A stretch of 64,000 bases of DNA from Clostridium acetobutylicum ATCC 824 (GCF_000008765.1 NC_003030.1:2638001-2702000), one strand, 5' to 3'. Positions 27,450 to 35,907 are shown, numbered from the stretch's first letter. Translations and numbers: made by a program. The notes: generated by a model not told the origin, from the letters alone.

Positions 27450-27905
27450 TCATAATAATTCTTTCTTCATACATACGCTATTTGTATTTCCTATATATGG
27501 CTCGTAATTTTCTATTATTTGATACCCAGTATTTTTATACAAATTAATAGCTTCATATTGTTTTATTCCTGTTTCTAATATGGCATATTTATACCCTTTT
27601 ACTTTACCTAATTTCTCTAACTCATTAACTATTATTTTTGATAACCCTTGTCCTCTGTTCTCCTTTACTACAAATATTCGTTTTAATTCTATACACTCAA
27701 CATTCTGTTCCTTAAATGCTCCACAGGCGACAGGTGCTTCATCCTTGTAAATAAGTATCACATCATTTATATAATCAACTCTGTTATGCTTATTATATTG
27801 CTTTTGCAATTCTCCATATCGTTCATTAAGGTCATCGTTTAATAGTTTTATAAGTTTAATAAAATCAATATTTTTACTATTAGTGTGTAATATATTTATA
27901 CTCAT
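27450..27905 (-). CDS. GNAT-family N-acetyltransferase
   Basis: 151 residues. APVACGAFKEQN, then IELKRIFVVKENRGQGLSKIIV gives the acetyl-CoA loop R-G-Q-G-L-S, and AINLYKNTGYQII is the C-terminal motif. The group is the same as the gene at 9947-10396 (both have the ELKRxF and YEKxGY-type spacing), perhaps paralogues. Start ATG at 27905 with GGAGG. Substrate unknown. Confidence 0.85.
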   Translation of the reverse strand: MSINILHTNSKNIDFIKLIKLLNDDLNERYGELQKQYNKHNRVDYINDVILIYKDEAPVACGAFKEQNVECIELKRIFVVKENRGQGLSKIIVNELEKLGKVKGYKYAILETGIKQYEAINLYKNTGYQIIENYEPYIGNTNSVCMKKELL

Positions 27906-27987
27906 TTTATGTAGCCTCCATTAATACTTTATTTAGTCATAATCTAAAAGACTGTTACATTTATAAATTAGGTTAATACACATATGG

Positions 27988-28488
27988 CTATTTTTGAATA
28001 GCCATACAATAACATCCCCACATTTCATCTTTATATGGGAATTCCTTCTCCATATACTTTTCATCAACAAATCCTACATTTTGATAACAATAATGAGCAG
28101 TTGAATTATTGTCAAAAACTTTTAGTGTCACTCTTGATACATTCAATATTTCAAACGCATATTTTATCGCTTGATTTATCATTTGTTTTCCAAATCCACT
28201 ACTTCTTTTCGATGAATCAACAATAATAAAACCAAGATGTACACTATCATTTTCATAATCAGCTTTTGACATTGACATGAATCCAATTGGTGTTCCTTTT
28301 TTATCAATAGCAGTAAATAGCCATCCCTTTTCATTATTTTCAAAACTTTCTTGTATTTTATTCATTGATTCTTCTGTAAAAGGATATGTTATTAAATTAG
28401 CACACCACTTCACAAATTCTTCCTCACTACTTATCCAAGTAACAATATATTTTGCGTCACATGATCTATATGGTCTTAACCTTACCAT
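27988..28488 (-). CDS. RimJ/RimL-type GNAT acetyltransferase
   Basis: 166 residues: VRLRPYRSCDAKYIVTWISS opens as in RimJ/RimL enzymes, GTPIGFMSMSK and VHLGFIIVDSSKRSSGFGKQ supply the acetyl-CoA loop, and STAHYCYQNVGFVDE the end motif. These modify N-termini or small molecules. Start ATG at 28488 behind AAAGGAGA. Intact, unlike its neighbours on both sides. Confidence 0.85.
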   Translation of the reverse strand: MVRLRPYRSCDAKYIVTWISSEEEFVKWCANLITYPFTEESMNKIQESFENNEKGWLFTAIDKKGTPIGFMSMSKADYENDSVHLGFIIVDSSKRSSGFGKQMINQAIKYAFEILNVSRVTLKVFDNNSTAHYCYQNVGFVDEKYMEKEFPYKDEMWGCYCMAIQK

Positions 28489-28644
28489 TTTATATCTCCT
28501 TTAATTCATATATTATAAATTTTTATTTTACCTTTTAAGAATACTATTCATTAGAGTATATTCTTCCACTTTCTTCTTTCATAAGTATAATATGTATATG
28601 ATATTTCACCATCAATTATTTTATCTATTACAGTAATATATATT

Positions 28645-29088
28645 TTATCTACATAAGGAAATTACTTGTTCAGTAATATAATTCTCCCCATTAATCACAT
28701 CTATGTTATAACTATCTAGTATCTGTTTATCAATAGTATTTGCTATGATTAAATACTTTTCTGTTCTATTACTGGGAAATCGTATTTCTAAACTAAAAGA
28801 CTTTACAAGTTTAAAATTATATTTTTCCGCTAATTCAATAAACTGACCTCTTATATAAAATTTTACATGTTCATCATCTTTCATATTCATATATATATCT
28901 AAAATATCATCATTTTCATTTGGTTTAGGGTCTGAAACAAAAAATACTCCACCAGATTTTACTACTCTACTTATCTCTTTAAAAGTTCTATCAATATTGG
29001 GAAAGTGATGTGTAATGCGTATCTTGTTACAACATAATCAAAGACATTATTTTCAAAAGGAAACTTTACTCCGTTGTAATCTACAAAT
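28645..29088 (-). pseudogene. C-terminal stump of a SAM-dependent methyltransferase
   Basis: The methyltransferase part begins near FVDYNGVKFPFENNVFDYV (post-motif II), then TRYALH; a CA dinucleotide extra near 29012-29020 shifts the frame, after which it continues HHFPNIDRTFKEISRVVKSG, VFFVSDPKPNENDD and IRGQFIELAEKYNF to its normal end. Motif I (the SAM-binding GxGxG) is gone. It is joined upstream to the start of an unrelated metallo-beta-lactamase gene. Dead gene. Confidence 0.8.
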
Positions 29089-29303
29089 TGTATGGTCATC
29101 ATGTCCATGTGAAATAACTATACTATTTATATGTTTTAAATCCACACCTAACACATTGGCATTTTTAATAAATAAATCTGAATATCCAACGTCTAATAAT
29201 AGTCTAACCTCTCCATCTTCAATATAATATGAAACAGCAGGTTCACCACAATAATATTGGTCAATATATGTATTATATTATCTACTAAAACTTTCAACTT
29301 CAT
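29089..29303 (-). pseudogene. N-terminal stump of a metallo-beta-lactamase-fold gene
   Basis: ATG at 29303 with GGGGAGG upstream reads MKLKVLVDN, then two extra bases shift the frame. Restored it goes NTYIDQYYCGEPAVSYYIED, VRLLLDVGYSDLFIKNA, and INSIVISHGHDDHT, the H-x-H-x-D-H metal motif. Similarity stops right after HDDHT, where a methyltransferase stump begins. The intact family hydrolyses esters or phosphoesters and includes the methyl-aminobenzene phosphate synthase-like group. Confidence 0.8.
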
Positions 29304-29726
29304 ATTTCCGCCTCCCCTTAATTTAAGTAATATAGAAATTATATCACCATTTTCACATTGCTTATACTAATTGTAAATAAGTATATAATTTTATATTAAA
29401 GGATTTATTTTTCATTTTCTTATTTACCTTATCTTTCACCACGTTTTATTAAAATTTAATACTTTTTGCTTAAACCTTAAAAATTCTTTAGAATTTTTCT
29501 ATCTATGTTGGCAAATAAAAAAGCGACCCATCCTCTCCCAATTTTTGTATCATAATAAAACTCTCCAAAAACGGACACGCTAAAAAGCCCAATATTAAGC
29601 CATTTCTGACCCGATACGGGGCATATTCCCTATCTATTTTTCCCAAACTTTTTATGAGTTTGAGATGTAGATGGGGATGTTTATTTTAATGATACACTAA
29701 TCACACCTATAGATGTTATTAGCTTT
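29304..29726. other. Gene-poor region
   Basis: About 420 nt. Part of it (29505-29650) is less AT-rich than usual and has short open minus-strand frames (for instance WLNIGLFSVSVFGEF and IGRGWVAFLFANID), so it may be further gene debris, but I recognise no family. No RNA gene seen. Confidence 0.4.
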
Positions 29727-29785
29727 TATGCATAAAAAATACACACATCCATAGATATTAAAATCCATTAGATATGTGTATTTAA
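29727..29785 (-). terminator. Terminator of the GGGtGRT unit
   Basis: Long imperfect stem (AAATACACA/TGTGTATTT outer part, ATC..ATCC / GGAT..GAT inner part) whose minus-strand end runs into TTTTTTATG; 38 nt past the stop at 29823. Confidence 0.75.
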
Positions 29786-29822
29786 AACAACTTTTTACTA
29801 CACCGTTACGCCAAATTTTCTA

Positions 29823-30824
29823 TTATTTACTCATAGCTTCTTCAACAGCAACTGCTACTGCAACTGAAGCTCCAACCATTGGGTTGTTACCCATTCCTAT
29901 AAGACCCATCATTTCAACGTGAGCTGGAACTGATGAAGATCCTGCGAATTGAGCATCTGAATGCATTCTTCCCATAGTATCAGTCATACCATATGAAGCA
30001 GGACCTGCTGCCATATTGTCTGGGTGAAGAGTTCTTCCAGTACCACCACCTGATGCAACTGAGAAGTATTTCTTTCCTTGAGCCATACATTCTTTTTTGT
30101 ATGTTCCTGCAACTGGATGTTGGAATCTAGTTGGGTTTGTTGAGTTTCCAGTTATTGATACGTCAACGCCTTCATGGTGCATTATTGCAACACCTTCTCT
30201 AACGTCGTCTGCTCCGTAGCATCTAACTTTTGCTCTTTCACCATCTGAATAAGCAGTTTCTTTAACTATTTTAAGTTCTCCTGTATAATAGTCAAATTTA
30301 GTTTGAACATATGTGAAACCATTGATTCTTGAGATTATGAATGCAGCATCTTTTCCAAGACCGTTTAATATAACTCTTAATGGTTTTTTTCTTGCTTTGT
30401 TTGCTGAGTTAGCAAGTCCAATTGCACCTTCAGCAGCTGCAAAAGATTCATGTCCTGCTAAGAATGCGAAACAATCAGTTTCTTCTCTTAGAAGCATTGC
30501 AGCAAGATTTCCGTGTCCAAGTCCAACTTTTCTGTCATCTGCAACTGAACCAGGGATACAGAATGCTTGTAATCCTTCTCCTATAGCTTCAGCAGCTTCA
30601 GCAGCTTTAGTACATCCTTTTTTTATTGCTATTGCAGCTCCAACTGTGTAAGCCCAACATGCATTTTCAAAGCAAATTGGTTGGATGCCTTTAACTATAT
30701 TATAAGCGTCTACGCCTTTTTCATCGCAAACAGCTTTAGCTTCTTCTATTGAATTAATACCGTATTTCTTTAATACTGGTAATATTTGGTCTACTCTTCT
30801 TTCATAACTTTCAAATAATGCCAT
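29823..30824 (-). CDS. GGGtGRT family protein
   Basis: 333 residues. The family name comes from the motif seen here as SVASGGGTGRTLHPDNMAAG near residues 250-270, and the protein starts MALFESYERRVDQILPVL. Also conserved: GLGHGNLAAMLL, FLAGHESFAAAEGAIG, SMSMTDTMGRMHSD-like segment, and MMGLIGMGNNPMVGAS. No membrane helices or known cofactor motif; Cys residues are scattered (FENACW, GIQPICFENA). Function is unknown. It follows the NifU-like gene with a 21-nt gap and both have strong ribosome binding sites (AGGAGGA), suggesting high, joint expression of two partner proteins. Confidence 0.85.
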   Translation of the reverse strand: MALFESYERRVDQILPVLKKYGINSIEEAKAVCDEKGVDAYNIVKGIQPICFENACWAYTVGAAIAIKKGCTKAAEAAEAIGEGLQAFCIPGSVADDRKVGLGHGNLAAMLLREETDCFAFLAGHESFAAAEGAIGLANSANKARKKPLRVILNGLGKDAAFIISRINGFTYVQTKFDYYTGELKIVKETAYSDGERAKVRCYGADDVREGVAIMHHEGVDVSITGNSTNPTRFQHPVAGTYKKECMAQGKKYFSVASGGGTGRTLHPDNMAAGPASYGMTDTMGRMHSDAQFAGSSSVPAHVEMMGLIGMGNNPMVGASVAVAVAVEEAMSK

Positions 30825-30845
30825 AACAATCTTCTCCTCCTATCC

Positions 30846-31538
30846 TTATTCGTGTCTTGGATCGATAACTTTTGCAGCTTCTGCAAATCTTCCGTATGTA
30901 CCTGTAGCTTTTTCTATAGCTTCTGCAGGCTCGATTCCCTTTTTGATGAAATCCATCATTTTTCCAAAGCTTACGAATTCATATCCGATAACTTCATTAT
31001 TTTTATCAAGAGCTATGTGTTTAACATATCCTTCTGCCATTTCAAGATATCTAGTTCCCTTAGCTTTAGTTCCGTACATAGTACCAACTTGGCTTCTAAG
31101 TCCTTTTCCTAAATCTTCAAGACCTGCTCCTACTGGAAGTCCACCTTCTGAGAATGCAGTTTGAGTTCTTCCATAAGCTATTTGTAAGAATAATTCTCTC
31201 ATAGCTGTATTTATAGCATCACAAACAAGGTCAGTGTTTAATGCTTCTAATATAGTTTTTCCTGGAAGAATTTCTGATGCCATAGCAGCTGAATGAGTCA
31301 TTCCTGAACATCCTATTGTTTCAACTAATGCTTCCTCGATTACGCCTTCTTTAACATTTAAAGTTAATTTACAAGCACCCTGCTGAGGAGCACACCAACC
31401 AATTCCGTGTGTTAAACCTGATATATCTTTTACTTCTTTAGCTTGTACCCATTTTCCTTCTTCTGGTATTGGAGCTGGTCCATGGTTTGGTCCTTTAGCA
31501 ACGCATACCATTCTATCAACTTCTGCTGAATAAATCAT
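30846..31538 (-). CDS. NifU/IscU-like scaffold-family protein paired with GGGtGRT
   Basis: 230 residues. The N-terminal ~130 residues follow the IscU/NifU N-domain fold: GIGWCAPQQGACKLTLNV, ALVETIGCSGMTHSAAMASE (IscU-like GCxxxxAS) and LVCDAINTAMRE. The third IscU Cys is not in its usual place, so Fe-S assembly is not proven. The C-terminal ~100 residues have no homologue I can name. It is annotated in relatives as iron-sulfur scaffold-like. Start ATG at 31538 behind AAGGAG. First gene of the two-gene unit. Confidence 0.8.
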   Translation of the reverse strand: MIYSAEVDRMVCVAKGPNHGPAPIPEEGKWVQAKEVKDISGLTHGIGWCAPQQGACKLTLNVKEGVIEEALVETIGCSGMTHSAAMASEILPGKTILEALNTDLVCDAINTAMRELFLQIAYGRTQTAFSEGGLPVGAGLEDLGKGLRSQVGTMYGTKAKGTRYLEMAEGYVKHIALDKNNEVIGYEFVSFGKMMDFIKKGIEPAEAIEKATGTYGRFAEAAKVIDPRHE

Positions 31539-31720
31539 ATTTATTTCTCCTTCCTTACAACTAATTATATGGTTTTTTTAACAAACATCACTCAAGGTAA
31601 TACTTGTCAACAAATTGTTACATAACCCCTACTATTGTAACAAATAAGTAACTGACTAACAATATGTTTTTATAAATTTATCTTCTTATAGTGGTATTTT
31701 TTGTGTAATATTTAACAAAG

Positions 31721-32287
31721 TTATACCCTTCTTTCTATTACTAGGAGCTCAGGGGGACAATTTACTTGATTTATAAATTGGGCCTTAAAAACATTATATT
31801 TCCTTTGATTTAATTTAGAACATAGTTTATAAAGAGCTTCTTTTTCCACCCTTCCTTCCTCATGTCCATGATAGATATTTATGATAATAACACCATTTCT
31901 ATAAAGAAGTTTTAATAATTTTTTAACAGCCTCAAGTGTGGTCTCACTTTTTGTGGTTATAATATGGCTTTCTCCTGGAAGATATCCTAAGTTAAATACT
32001 GCAGCTTTTATATTTTCTCTTATGTATTTATCTAGATTTTCATGTCCATCTTTTATTAACTTTACTATTTTAATATTCCCAGAGGCCTCTAATTTTCTTT
32101 TTGTACTCAAAAGAGCTTTCTCTTGAATATCAAAGGCATAAACCCTTCCTTTATCTTTAACAATTTCACATAAAAAATCGGTATCATTACCATTACCAGC
32201 AGTACAATCAACCGCCGTGTCTCCCGGCTTCAAAACCTTCATTAGTATATCTTTTGATATTCCAATAGAATTATTAAAGTTGTCCAT
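31721..32287 (-). CDS. mnmM: tRNA methyltransferase of the MnmM (YtqB) family
   Basis: 188 residues, the usual size. Motif I is VDCTAGNGNDTDFL, the acidic turn YAFDIQEKAL, and NLGYLPGES the family's motif IV; IINIYHGHEEGRVEKEAL follows. The rRNA-methylase-like PF06962 group includes YtqB, which methylates nm5(s2)U34 of tRNA to mnm5(s2)U. Start ATG at 32287. It is divergent from the SOD-like gene, with 117 nt between them that must hold both promoters. Confidence 0.8.
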   Translation of the reverse strand: MDNFNNSIGISKDILMKVLKPGDTAVDCTAGNGNDTDFLCEIVKDKGRVYAFDIQEKALLSTKRKLEASGNIKIVKLIKDGHENLDKYIRENIKAAVFNLGYLPGESHIITTKSETTLEAVKKLLKLLYRNGVIIINIYHGHEEGRVEKEALYKLCSKLNQRKYNVFKAQFINQVNCPPELLVIERRV

Positions 32288-32404
32288 TAGTTACATGCAT
32301 CTCCAGTCCTAACCTTTTAAAACATTAGAGATCTAATACCTCTTGTTAACTTTATAGTAAAACATTTCATATTATATAGTAACACAAATTTTTAGGAGTA
32401 TAAA

Positions 32405-33067
32405 ATGATAACTGAAAAGAAATATAATTTTAATTCACTAGCTGGTTTTAGTAATGAACTTTTAAAAGCTCATTATGATATATATGTAAACTATATTAAC
32501 GATTTAAATAAACTGTGGAAAGTATCCTATACTCCTGGTTTTAGAAGCGATGATACTAATCACTCTTTAATGAGAAGCCTAAAATCAAAAGAAATATATA
32601 CTCTAAATGGGATAAAACTTCACGAACTATACTTTGAAAATATGACAGGTAAAAATACAAAGCCCTATGGACCTATTTTAAAGGAGATAGGAAAACAATT
32701 TTCTTCTTATAACAATTTTATTTCTTATTTAACTGAAGTTGCTATTTCCATGAAGGGTTGGGTAATACTTTCTATAGATTCCTTAGATGGAAGGTTTCAT
32801 TTATTTGGAAATGATTTTCATGATACAAGTGCAATTTTAGCCTCTCACCCACTAATGGTTTTAGATGTTCAGGAGCATTCTTATTTTAAGGATTTTATTA
32901 ATGATAAAGGTAAATATGTTGAAACTTTTATTAATAATCTTGACTGGAAAATATTAAATGATAGGTTCAAAGCCTATATTTTTCAAAATAAATTAAGGAC
33001 TCTATCTAGATCTGACGGTGACTTTGGAGTATGTCCCTTTATGTCTATGCAGGATACCTTTTATTAA
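32405..33067 (+). CDS. Divergent Fe/Mn superoxide dismutase family protein
   Basis: 220 residues. Metal ligands of the SOD fold can be placed at His23 (KAHYDIYVNYIN), His73 (KLHELYFEN), Asp154 and His158 (LDVQEHSYFKDF). Unusual points: the near-invariant Trp of DVWEH is Gln155, the second-shell HYxKHH is missing, and an extra ~35 residues follow the fold, ending CPFMSMQDTFY. Activity as an SOD is therefore uncertain; it may be a related metal protein. Start ATG at 32405 behind AGGAG. A shared hairpin separates it from the convergent HxlR gene. Confidence 0.75.
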   Translation: MITEKKYNFNSLAGFSNELLKAHYDIYVNYINDLNKLWKVSYTPGFRSDDTNHSLMRSLKSKEIYTLNGIKLHELYFENMTGKNTKPYGPILKEIGKQFSSYNNFISYLTEVAISMKGWVILSIDSLDGRFHLFGNDFHDTSAILASHPLMVLDVQEHSYFKDFINDKGKYVETFINNLDWKILNDRFKAYIFQNKLRTLSRSDGDFGVCPFMSMQDTFY

Positions 33068-33072
33068 ACCAT

Positions 33073-33113
33073 TAAGAACAATGGAATGTAATTATTATCC
33101 ATTGTTCTTATTT
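33073..33113 (+). terminator. Terminator after the SOD-like gene
   Basis: Thirteen-bp stem (33073-33085 with 33098-33110) and 12-nt loop followed by TTTTT on the plus strand. It overlaps the last codons of the HxlR gene on the other strand. Confidence 0.85.
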
Positions 33114-33448
33114 TTAATTGACTTTATATATTTGTCTCCCCAAATTCTAAATTGCTCTAGTACTGGTCTAAACTCTTCTCCCAAATCTGTTAAAGAATAC
33201 TCTACCCTAGGAGGTATTTCAGAATAAACATGCCTCCTTATGAGTCCATATTTTTCAAGCATTCTTAGTTGCTTTGTAAGTGTTGCTTCCGTTATATCTC
33301 CAATTTTTCTTCTAAGCTCTCCGTAACGCATAGGACCCTCATCTAGATTATGCATAATTAATATTGACCATTTTCCCGAAAACACCTTTTGTGCTGTAAA
33401 ATATGGGCATTTTCCAAAAAGATCATTGCTCTCATTAATAGTATCCAT
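33095..33448 (-). CDS. HxlR-family transcriptional regulator
   Basis: 117 residues: CPYFTAQKVFSGKWSILIMH with the family's leading Cys, then MRYGELRRKIGDIT (recognition helix region), TLTKQLRMLEKYGLIRRHVY and VEYSLTDLGEEF (wing). Winged-helix HxlR proteins often respond to aldehydes, disulfide or redox stress through that Cys. Start ATG at 33448 behind GGAGG; a longer reading to 33550 would run through the promoter region. Divergent from a flavin-binding protein 108 nt away, its likely target. Confidence 0.88.
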   Translation of the reverse strand: MDTINESNDLFGKCPYFTAQKVFSGKWSILIMHNLDEGPMRYGELRRKIGDITEATLTKQLRMLEKYGLIRRHVYSEIPPRVEYSLTDLGEEFRPVLEQFRIWGDKYIKSIKNKNNG

Positions 33449-33473
33449 TTGATACTTACCTCCATAAAAAATC

Positions 33474-33501
33474 GTACTTGTTATTTCATTTGTACATGTT
33501 A
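33474..33501. promoter_or_regulatory. Direct repeat in the divergent HxlR promoter
   Basis: GTACTTGTTA at 33474-33483 and GTACATGTTA at 33492-33501, an 18-bp period, lie in the space between the divergent hxlR-type gene and the PNPOx-like gene. Paired GTAC sites are a plausible binding pattern for a dimeric winged-helix regulator (inference). Confidence 0.45.
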
Positions 33502-33555
33502 CTATTATTGTTGTATAGTAAATATTAACACATAAATATGAGAGGAGCAATAATT

Positions 33556-33951
33556 ATGAAAAGAGCATTAGAATTTTTAAAAGAATGTGGAGTTTTTTAC
33601 TTAGCAACTAATGAAGGTGACCAACCAAGAGTTAGACCTTTTGGTGCTGTTTTTGAGTATGAAGGAAAATTATACATTGTTTCAAACAACACAAAAAAAT
33701 GTTTTAAGCAAATGATACAAAATCCTAAGGTTGAAATTTCAGGTATGAATAAAAAAGGACAATGGATTCGTCTTACTGGCGAGGTTGCAAATGATGATAG
33801 GCGAGAGGTAAAGGAGCTTGCGCTTGAAGCTGTTCCATCTTTAAAAAATATGTACAGTGTTGACGATGGTATTTTCGCAGTTTTATATTTTACAAAAGGC
33901 GAAGGAACTATATGTTCATTTAAGGGCGAAAATGAAACTTTCTCACTATAA
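33556..33951 (+). CDS. Pyridoxamine 5'-phosphate oxidase-fold flavin-binding protein
   Basis: 131 residues. FLKECGVFYLATNEGDQPRV and RPFGAVFEYEGKLYIVSNN, then KNPKVEISGM-like and WIRLTGEV are the split-barrel FMN-binding pattern of the PNPOx-like family. Members reduce small molecules with F420 or flavin. Start ATG at 33556 with AGAGGAG; the in-frame ATG at 33538 lacks a ribosome binding site. Control by the divergent HxlR regulator is likely. Confidence 0.85.
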   Translation: MKRALEFLKECGVFYLATNEGDQPRVRPFGAVFEYEGKLYIVSNNTKKCFKQMIQNPKVEISGMNKKGQWIRLTGEVANDDRREVKELALEAVPSLKNMYSVDDGIFAVLYFTKGEGTICSFKGENETFSL

Positions 33952-33975
33952 TTTCCTAAATTATATCTAAAAAGC

Positions 33976-34026
33976 TATTTTTAATAATTAGAGTACTGAC
34001 TTTAAGTACAGTACTCTATTAAAAGA
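33976..34026 (+). terminator. Probable terminator after the PNPOx-like gene
   Basis: Stem TAGAGTACTG/CAGTACTCTA (33989-33998 with 34009-34018) extended by A-T pairs; the T-run is weak. Confidence 0.5.
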
Positions 34027-34087
34027 ATATCTCATACCATTACTCTTTCATATTTTGATCAATTCAATGTAGTTTTTGATAAAGTGA

Positions 34088-34116
34088 TTTACATTTATGT
34101 TTTTTATTGTTATAAT
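34088..34116 (+). promoter_or_regulatory. Sigma-A-type promoter of the galactanase gene
   Basis: -35 TTTACA at 34088-34093, a 17-nt spacer, and a perfect -10 TATAAT at 34111-34116, about 108 nt before the GTG start at 34224. Confidence 0.8.
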
Positions 34117-34167
34117 TTTGTAAAAGAGTATTTTAACCTTATACTTAGTTACTCTCAAAACTCTTTT

Positions 34168-34193
34168 TAGAAAACGATTTCTTAATTAAGAAA
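34168..34193 (+). promoter_or_regulatory. Possible CcpA cre site and adjacent palindrome
   Basis: GAAAACGATTTC at 34170-34181 matches the core of catabolite-responsive elements, and the overlapping TTTCTTAATTAAGAAA (34178-34193) is a perfect 16-bp palindrome. They lie downstream of the promoter and before the start, where a repressor would block transcription. Confidence 0.5.
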
Positions 34194-34223
34194 ATCTAAA
34201 CTTACTAAATGGAGGGATATGTT

Positions 34224-35306
34224 GTGTTAAAAAAATTAATTAAACGCATTTCACTAATGCTACTTGGAACAGGCTTAATAATTAATTCAGCTTTTTTTTC
34301 TATAAGTACAAGTGCAAATACTTTTGCAAATGGTGCTGACATTGGATGGTTAAACCAATTAGAAAATAACGGCGTGAAGTGGCAGGATACTAATGGACAA
34401 AGGAAAGACGCTCTTCAAATCTTAAAAAATCATGGTATAAACTCAGTAAGGCTAAGAGTATTTGTAAACCCACCTTCTAATTTTGTATGGACAAAAAACG
34501 ATGGATCAAAGTGCCTTTTAGGCTATGGCGATACAAAAGGAGTAGTTTATATGGCTCAAAGGGCTAAGAATCTTGGAATGAAAGTAATGATTGATTTCCA
34601 TTACAGTGATCATTTTGCCGATCCAGCTTATCAAGACAAGCCAGCTGCATGGATAAATGATAATTTTAATCAATTGCAAAAGGATGTTTATTCCCATACA
34701 AGCTATGTAATGACAGCTCTTAAGAATGCAGGTATAACGCCTGATTGGGTTCAAGTAGGCAATGAAACTAACTCTGGTATGCTTTGGCCGGATGGAAATT
34801 ATCGTAACTTTAATAAATGGGCTGCCCTAATTAATCAAGGTTATAGTGCAATAAAATACGTAAGCCCAACTTCAAAGGTTATAATTCACTTATCAAGCGG
34901 TGCAAATAACAGTCTTTATAGAAGTGTATTCGATGGTCTCACAAAAGCCGGTGCTAAATTTGATGTGATAGGCATGTCTTATTATCCTTATTGGGATAAA
35001 GTTAACTACACACAAAACATTAACAATTTAAGCTATAATCTAAATGATATGGCTTCTCGCTATCATAAACAAGTTATGATTTGTGAAATTGGTGGTTTAG
35101 AGAATGATTCTACTAACACATATAATATGATCAAACAGGTTATATCTAAGGTAAAAGCTGTACCAGGCAGCAATGGTCTAGGTGTATTTTACTGGGAACC
35201 CGAAGCAAACTCAAGCGTTTTACCAGATGCATATCCATTGGGCTCAACCAGTAAAGTTTCTAATAATGTTTTAAGATTTACAAATGCTATAAACGCTTTT
35301 AATTAG
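34224..35306 (+). CDS. Secreted arabinogalactan endo-1,4-beta-galactanase (GH53)
   Basis: 360 residues. Signal peptide 1-32; catalytic acid/base Glu181 in VQVGNETNSGMLWPDG; nucleophile Glu288 in MICEIGG; opening GADIGWLNQLENNGVKW and RLRVFVNP are typical of GH53. It cuts beta-1,4-galactan in pectin side chains outside the cell. The start is GTG at 34224, eight bases after GGAGGG; an ATG at 34209 lies within that site. Preceded by a strong promoter, a possible cre site, and followed by a strong terminator, so it stands alone. With the GH26 enzyme it adds to plant cell-wall use. Confidence 0.93.
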   Translation: MLKKLIKRISLMLLGTGLIINSAFFSISTSANTFANGADIGWLNQLENNGVKWQDTNGQRKDALQILKNHGINSVRLRVFVNPPSNFVWTKNDGSKCLLGYGDTKGVVYMAQRAKNLGMKVMIDFHYSDHFADPAYQDKPAAWINDNFNQLQKDVYSHTSYVMTALKNAGITPDWVQVGNETNSGMLWPDGNYRNFNKWAALINQGYSAIKYVSPTSKVIIHLSSGANNSLYRSVFDGLTKAGAKFDVIGMSYYPYWDKVNYTQNINNLSYNLNDMASRYHKQVMICEIGGLENDSTNTYNMIKQVISKVKAVPGSNGLGVFYWEPEANSSVLPDAYPLGSTSKVSNNVLRFTNAINAFN

Positions 35307-35324
35307 AAATACTTAAAAGACAAA

Positions 35325-35376
35325 AAAGCTTTGTTTTAAATGAGCCTAAAAATGTTTGTTTAAAACAAAGCTTTAT
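35325..35376. terminator. Bidirectional terminator after the galactanase gene
   Basis: Sixteen-bp stem AAGCTTTGTTTTAAA/TTTAAAACAAAGCTT (35326-35340 with 35360-35374); lies between the galactanase and the convergent acetyltransferase gene. Confidence 0.85.
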
Positions 35377-35403
35377 TATATTCAAATAGCACCTATATCA
35401 CTT

Positions 35404-35907
35404 TTAAGCTTTAGAGAACCTTCCCATTAATACAAGATCCTTATAGCCATCCTCTGCCTTTATGGCATTTTTCTTTCTTCCCTCTTCAATAAAACCAAAC
35501 TTTTTATATAGAGAAATTGCCTTAAAATTGTCATGAAACACTTCTAAATCTATCTTTTCAATTGCGTTTTCCTCTGCCCATTCAAAAACTCTTTTTATAA
35601 TTAAGCTCCCTATTCCTTTTCCAGAATACTCCTTTAAAATTGTTATTCCAAATAATGCAGTATGTCTTAGCATACTTAAGCTACTTCTCTTTAAAGTAGC
35701 ACTTCCTACTATTTTTCCGTCCACCTCTACAACTATAAAAAGCTCTGTATTTTTTATGTACTCCTGCTCGTCTTCAACTGTAAAATTAAATTCCTCTGGT
35801 GTTCTCTCAAAGAATGGAGACTCCTTAATAACCTGCTTAACTAATCGTATTATTTGGTATGCATCTCCTTCTTCTGCCCTTCTAATAACTAAACTTTCGC
35901 TTTGCAT
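35404..35907 (-). CDS. GNAT-family N-acetyltransferase
   Basis: 167 residues. IVGSATLKRSS, then LFGITILKEYSGKGIGSLII (acetyl-CoA loop GKGIGS) and AISLYKKFGFIEEGRKKNAI are as in the YhbS/RimI-like small acetyltransferases. Start ATG at 35907 behind GGGGGGAG. Substrate unknown. Confidence 0.88.
   Translation of the reverse strand: MQSESLVIRRAEEGDAYQIIRLVKQVIKESPFFERTPEEFNFTVEDEQEYIKNTELFIVVEVDGKIVGSATLKRSSLSMLRHTALFGITILKEYSGKGIGSLIIKRVFEWAEENAIEKIDLEVFHDNFKAISLYKKFGFIEEGRKKNAIKAEDGYKDLVLMGRFSKA

Noticed and set aside
30313-30651. Plus-strand frame of 112 codons inside the GGGtGRT gene
   Set aside because: Antisense shadow of a conserved gene, no ribosome binding site.
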